Below, in pieces: positions 60,478 to 64,000 of a stretch of DNA of 64,000 bases. The notes below the pieces were generated by a model. That model searched no databases and was not told where the DNA came from. It saw only the letters and a list, made by a program, of their open reading frames with translations. Source of the stretch: Candidatus Electrothrix rattekaaiensis (GTDB lineage Bacteria > Desulfobacterota > Desulfobulbia > Desulfobulbales > Desulfobulbaceae); the NCBI GenBank assembly GCA_032595675.1, contig JAVQMD010000003.1, forward strand, positions 237,960 through 301,959, in the 5' to 3' direction. The position numbers were made by a program, and so were the translations under genes. How positions within the stretch are numbered: position 1 is the stretch's first letter; the number at the start of each line of letters is the position of its first letter.

Positions 60478-62583
60478 ATGAGCATCTCACCGGAATCCGG
60501 CGAACAACCATCGTCCTCCCCGGTTTCAGCCAAGATCAAAAAGTGGACGGGGTCCCTGTTATCGTTCATAGTCGCCCTCGTGCCCACTTTAATCGTTACC
60601 GTTCTCAGTATCTCCTCTCCGCCCATCCTCAGCGGAATAAACCTGAAGATTTACGATTATTATCTTTTATTAAGTCGTTCACCGGCAAGTGCTGACGCCC
60701 CGTTGATAGTCAATATCGATGAAAAATCTCTGGAAGAATATGGGCAATGGCCTTGGCCCAGATTTCTTGTTGCTGAATTGCTGGAAAAAATTCGATTGGA
60801 TGAGCCACTTGCTGTGGGAGTGGATATCATGTTCTCCGAACCCGACAGAACATCATTAGCCGAACTTTATAAAAATATTGAAAAAATTTTTAATATCAAT
60901 ATCAGCGAAGCCCAAAAAATCCCCGAACATCTACGGGATAATGATTTACTGCTTGCCGATGTTCTGCAAAGGGGAAACTTTGTCACCAGCCTCTACTTTA
61001 CCTTTGACGAGCAAATACCCAACCACCGCTGCACTGTTCACCCGTTAAACATCGCCACCCAAGTCATCGGCAATCCCGCTGAAAGCCAAAAAGTGCTGGG
61101 ACAAGCAAATAATGTTATCTGCAACCTACCCATCTTCACGAACGCGGTTTCCTGGAACGGTTTTCTTAATGTGGAAGCCGACCCAGACGGTATCTTACGT
61201 CGAGTTCCTCTCCTGATGAAGTATCAAGGAAAAATATATCCCCACCTCTCCCTTGCGACTTTAATCGCTGCCCTGCACCCTGAAACACTGCTGTTCAAAA
61301 TCTCTCAAAACGGCACTTCAGGTCTTGTTCTGAATGATCGTTTCATTCCGCTTGATCAAAAAGGCAACCTTGCAGTCAACCTCCGATCCCCCATTGGCAC
61401 ATCCGCCCGAGCCTTTGAATACGTCTCTGCAGCCGATCTTCTGAACGGCAATGTCCCTGCAAAAAAATTCACAAATAAAATTGTCTTTATCGGTGCTTCA
61501 GCATCCGGATTGAACGATATCCATCATGTACCGGGTGATTATGTTTTTCCCGGTGTTGAATTTCACGCCCATGTTGTGGACAATATCCTCAGTAAAAACT
61601 TTCTGATCAATCCCCAATGGAGCACAGGGGCGGAACTAGGAATCATTATATTCATCGGCCTGACTGTCGCGTTTCTTTTTTTCCGATTCGGCGTGAGGGT
61701 AGCCCTGCTGACATTCATCATCAGCGGCATAGGTCTCTTTCATGGTAGCAAACTCATCTTTTCCTCCAGCGGCATTTTTCTTTCACCGCTTTACCCATTC
61801 CTCGTTATCCTGCTTAATTTTTCTTTGATCTATCCCATCAAACTGTATCGCTCAGAACGGAAACGACGAAAAAAAAAGCAAGAAATCGCCCTTATGCAGG
61901 AGGCTATCCTTGAAATTATTACAGCCCTGACAGAAGCTCGGGACCAGGAAACAGGCGGACACATCAGAAGAACCCAGGGATATATTCAAATTATGGCTGT
62001 AGAACTCCAGAAAACAGAAAAATATAAAGAAGTACTTACCCCTGAAGAAATCGAAGTCATCTGCAAAGTTGCTCCACTCCATGATGTCGGCAAGATAGGG
62101 GTTCCAGACAATATCCTGCTCAAGCCGGGTAAGCTGAGCGCCAAGGAGTTTGAGGAAATCAAAAAGCACACGTATTACGGCAAAAAAATTATCGAAACGG
62201 CATTACATAGGGTCGGCAGTAACTACTTTTTGGAAAAAGCCCTAGAAATCGTTTATACTCATCAAGAAAAATGGGATGGAAAGGGATATCCTCAGGGTCT
62301 TGCCGGTGAAGAAATCCCTCTTGCCGGACGCATAATGGCCATCGCAGATGTCTACGATGCATTAACCTCAACACGACCGTATAAAATTCCAGTCGAACAC
62401 GAAAAGGCTGTCGCCATCATGGGGGCTGAAAGCGGAACGCATTTTGACCCAGAACTCATAGAAATTTTTTTGAAAGTTCATGAAAACTTTCGTAAGATAT
62501 CTCTACAATATGCGGAATCTGCAAAATCGACTCGTGCAGCACAAAACGCAAAGAAACTCCGTACCCCTCAAGGTACCCCATAA
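60478..62583 (+). CDS. CHASE2 sensor with HD-GYP phosphodiesterase domain
   Basis: A 701-residue membrane sensor. A membrane segment near 25-50 is followed by a periplasmic CHASE2 domain (IVNIDEKSLEEYGQWPWPR, about 78-96; ...FIGASASGLNDIHHVPG...) and a cluster of three membrane helices (about 385-460). The cytoplasmic HD-GYP domain is near 478-690: TGGHIRRTQGYI, PLHDVGKIGVPD (HD pair), and HQEKWDGKGYPQGLAGEEIPLAGRIMAIADVYDALTS with the GYP motif. It should break down c-di-GMP. CHASE2 is more often joined to a nucleotide cyclase; here it is joined to HD-GYP, with FecR and OmpA proteins encoded just before it. Confidence 0.93.
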   Translation: MSISPESGEQPSSSPVSAKIKKWTGSLLSFIVALVPTLIVTVLSISSPPILSGINLKIYDYYLLLSRSPASADAPLIVNIDEKSLEEYGQWPWPRFLVAELLEKIRLDEPLAVGVDIMFSEPDRTSLAELYKNIEKIFNINISEAQKIPEHLRDNDLLLADVLQRGNFVTSLYFTFDEQIPNHRCTVHPLNIATQVIGNPAESQKVLGQANNVICNLPIFTNAVSWNGFLNVEADPDGILRRVPLLMKYQGKIYPHLSLATLIAALHPETLLFKISQNGTSGLVLNDRFIPLDQKGNLAVNLRSPIGTSARAFEYVSAADLLNGNVPAKKFTNKIVFIGASASGLNDIHHVPGDYVFPGVEFHAHVVDNILSKNFLINPQWSTGAELGIIIFIGLTVAFLFFRFGVRVALLTFIISGIGLFHGSKLIFSSSGIFLSPLYPFLVILLNFSLIYPIKLYRSERKRRKKKQEIALMQEAILEIITALTEARDQETGGHIRRTQGYIQIMAVELQKTEKYKEVLTPEEIEVICKVAPLHDVGKIGVPDNILLKPGKLSAKEFEEIKKHTYYGKKIIETALHRVGSNYFLEKALEIVYTHQEKWDGKGYPQGLAGEEIPLAGRIMAIADVYDALTSTRPYKIPVEHEKAVAIMGAESGTHFDPELIEIFLKVHENFRKISLQYAESAKSTRAAQNAKKLRTPQGTP

Positions 62584-62722
62584 GTAACATGGAGTAACAG
62601 GGCAAGAAATTCTTCCGACTCTTCCTCTATAAAAACGAAGACAAGGTTGTACTTTTCCCCCGAGGACCACTATAAACAAGTAAAGAGCAGTTTAACTCAT
62701 TATAATATATTGGAGGATACCA

Positions 62723-63007
62723 ATGGCGGCAGAGATAGACGAAATAACTATTAATTACGAAGAAGAAGATATCCAGATTGTCAAAGAGCTCGATAAAGAG
62801 ATACTCACAAAAGGAGCCTGGACCACCATCCTCTTTCGTTATCAGGAATACAGCCGCAGCAAAGAGGAATACGGTCCTGAAAAATATACTATCCGACGCT
62901 ATCAGAAACGCAACGGTCAGTATCTCCCCAAATCCAAATTCAATATTTCCAGCGCAAAGCAGGCGCAGAGTATTATAGATACACTCAGCAAATGGATTAA
63001 GGAATAA
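62723..63007 (+). CDS. Small PC4/p15-like protein
   Basis: A 94-residue protein with GGAGG nine bases before ATG 62723. After an acidic start the sequence GAWTTILFRYQEYSRSKEEYGPEKYTIRRYQKRNGQYLPKSKFNISSAKQAQSII (in parts, about 31-86) has the beta-ridge then helix pattern of the PC4/p15 single-strand-DNA-binding family. I give this on pattern only; sure identification needs a profile search. Confidence 0.6.
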   Translation: MAAEIDEITINYEEEDIQIVKELDKEILTKGAWTTILFRYQEYSRSKEEYGPEKYTIRRYQKRNGQYLPKSKFNISSAKQAQSIIDTLSKWIKE

Positions 63008-63028
63008 CATCTCCTTCCTCCTGTTCCT

Positions 63029-63919
63029 GTGTACTTCCCAACAGCAGACATAGAGGTCCAGCCCTGGTTGCCACCGCTAGTCGCCTTTTGTATCTCCTTT
63101 TTCACCTCGATGAGCGGAGTTTCCGGTGCTTTTCTCCTCCTGCCTTTTCAAGTCAGCTACCTGGGTTTTGACACACCGTCTGTTAGCGCGACCAACCACC
63201 TCTTTAACATAACAGCCATTCCGGGCGGGGTGTACCGTTATATCCGGGACGGGCGAATGGCGTGGCCGCTCACCTGGGCCGTCATTATCGGCACCCTGCC
63301 CGGCGTGCTGACAGGCACGGTTATTCGCACTCGTTTCCTGCTCGACCCAGCTTCCTTTAAACGCTTTATCGGCATCGTCTTACTCTATATAGGTGTGAAG
63401 CTTCTGAGTACTGCCCGAACCGGAAAGAAAAAACAGGAAAGAGAGCAGCCCCCCACTCCTTTTTCGGGGGATAGCATCAGTCAATCGTGGATCAATTACA
63501 AAACCTTGGGGTTTACCTTTAGAGGGGAAAAGTATCAGGCCCCTACCCGGCAAGTTATGCTTCTGAGTCTAGTCGTCGGTCTTATCGGCGGTATCTACGG
63601 GATTGGCGGGGGAGCACTTATGGCTCCTTTTTTTATCTCTCTTTTTGGTCTCCCCATCTATACAGTAGCAGGCGCGACCCTCATGGGCACCCTTGTTACC
63701 TCACTCGCAGGTGTCGTTTCTTTTCAAATCCTCTCCTTATTCTTTCCAGAAACAGCTGTTGCTCCTGACTGGGGGCTCGGTATACTTTTCGGTGCCGGTG
63801 GCTGTGTCGGCATGTACTGCGGAGCCAAAATGCAAAGATACGTCCCTGCCCGCTTGATCCAAACAGTTCTTGCCTGTTCGATCCTTTATGTTTCCCTGCG
63901 CTATCTCGCCATTGTTTAG
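63029..63919 (+). CDS. TauE/SafE-family anion exporter
   Basis: A 296-residue inner-membrane protein with eight hydrophobic segments. The pattern ISFFTSMSGVSGAFLLLPFQV (about 21-41) and LIGGIYGIGGGALMAPFFI (about 187-205) is the double motif of TauE/SafE proteins, which export sulfite or organosulfonates. GTG 63029 is the start. A role in sulfur compound efflux fits a sulfur-metabolising host but the substrate is not known. It ends 80 bases before the window edge. Confidence 0.85.
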   Translation: MYFPTADIEVQPWLPPLVAFCISFFTSMSGVSGAFLLLPFQVSYLGFDTPSVSATNHLFNITAIPGGVYRYIRDGRMAWPLTWAVIIGTLPGVLTGTVIRTRFLLDPASFKRFIGIVLLYIGVKLLSTARTGKKKQEREQPPTPFSGDSISQSWINYKTLGFTFRGEKYQAPTRQVMLLSLVVGLIGGIYGIGGGALMAPFFISLFGLPIYTVAGATLMGTLVTSLAGVVSFQILSLFFPETAVAPDWGLGILFGAGGCVGMYCGAKMQRYVPARLIQTVLACSILYVSLRYLAIV

Positions 63920-64000
63920 GGCAAAAGAGCAAGAACCAGCAAGCACGTCGCAGAAAAAGCAACAGAGCCGTTTTTTTTAGGTTGACTGATGGATCGGAAT

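Noticed and set aside
1..64000. rRNA or tRNA genes
   Set aside because: None was recognised by eye on either strand; a covariance search would be needed to exclude a single tRNA.

Overview
The window reads as part of a Gram-negative, probably anaerobic, Desulfobulbales-like (Desulfobacterota) chromosome. A large filamentous relative such as the cable bacteria would fit, but this is inference from gene content and style: many stand-alone PD-(D/E)XK and Rpn-type genes, many dispersed palindromic repeats, and lipoproteins with c-di-GMP and HD-GYP signalling. No rRNA or tRNA gene is visible to anchor taxonomy.

Layout. 1-3.5 kb: end of an unknown gene, a complete IS66-type insertion sequence with an 8-bp target duplication, a PilZ protein and an AT-rich Cys/Lys-rich orphan. 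3.5-10.1 kb (minus): a DUF3999/DUF2339 membrane pair and the Tex RNA-binding protein. 10.1-18.8 kb (plus): a binding-protein-dependent sugar ABC transporter (lipoprotein, two permeases, ATPase). Its operon is interleaved with a TPM-domain protein and two DUF2207-type proteins, and it carries a broken copy of the binding-protein 5' end and a 42-bp tandem array. 19-27 kb: second PilZ, ACR3 arsenite exporter, SH3 protein, a possible small RNA, a periplasmic repeat protein fused by overlap to a GGDEF cyclase, and NhaA. 27-31.4 kb (minus): a large hybrid histidine kinase and a shortened GlmU-like enzyme. 31.4-40 kb: accessory island with palindromic repeats, a formylglycine-generating-enzyme-like C-terminal fragment that resembles a retroelement-diversified region, two Rpn nucleases, RecC, a RelE/Phd toxin-antitoxin pair and an AAA/PD-(D/E)XK protein. 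40-46.2 kb (minus): ruvC, yebC, then a compact PD-(D/E)XK / DUF488 / HNH trio behind rlmE and a CCA-adding-type enzyme. 46.5-50.4 kb: a heptad-repeat array interrupted by TGA, a small conserved-looking protein, a MITE-like element and a secreted beta-propeller protein. 50.6-57.4 kb (minus): a type I restriction-modification system (hsdM-hsdS-hsdR) with a hairpin array inside it. 57.4-64 kb: secreted proteins, an amidase, and a FecR / OmpA-like / CHASE2-HD-GYP signalling set, followed by a PC4-like small protein and a TauE/SafE exporter.

The likeliest places for something undescribed are: (a) the TPM + DUF2207 proteins built into a sugar-transport operon; (b) the tightly packed PD-(D/E)XK-DUF488-HNH gene trio; (c) the FGE-like fragment whose substitutions fall at Asn codons; and (d) three unrelated tandem arrays with a 21-22 bp (two helical turns) period.
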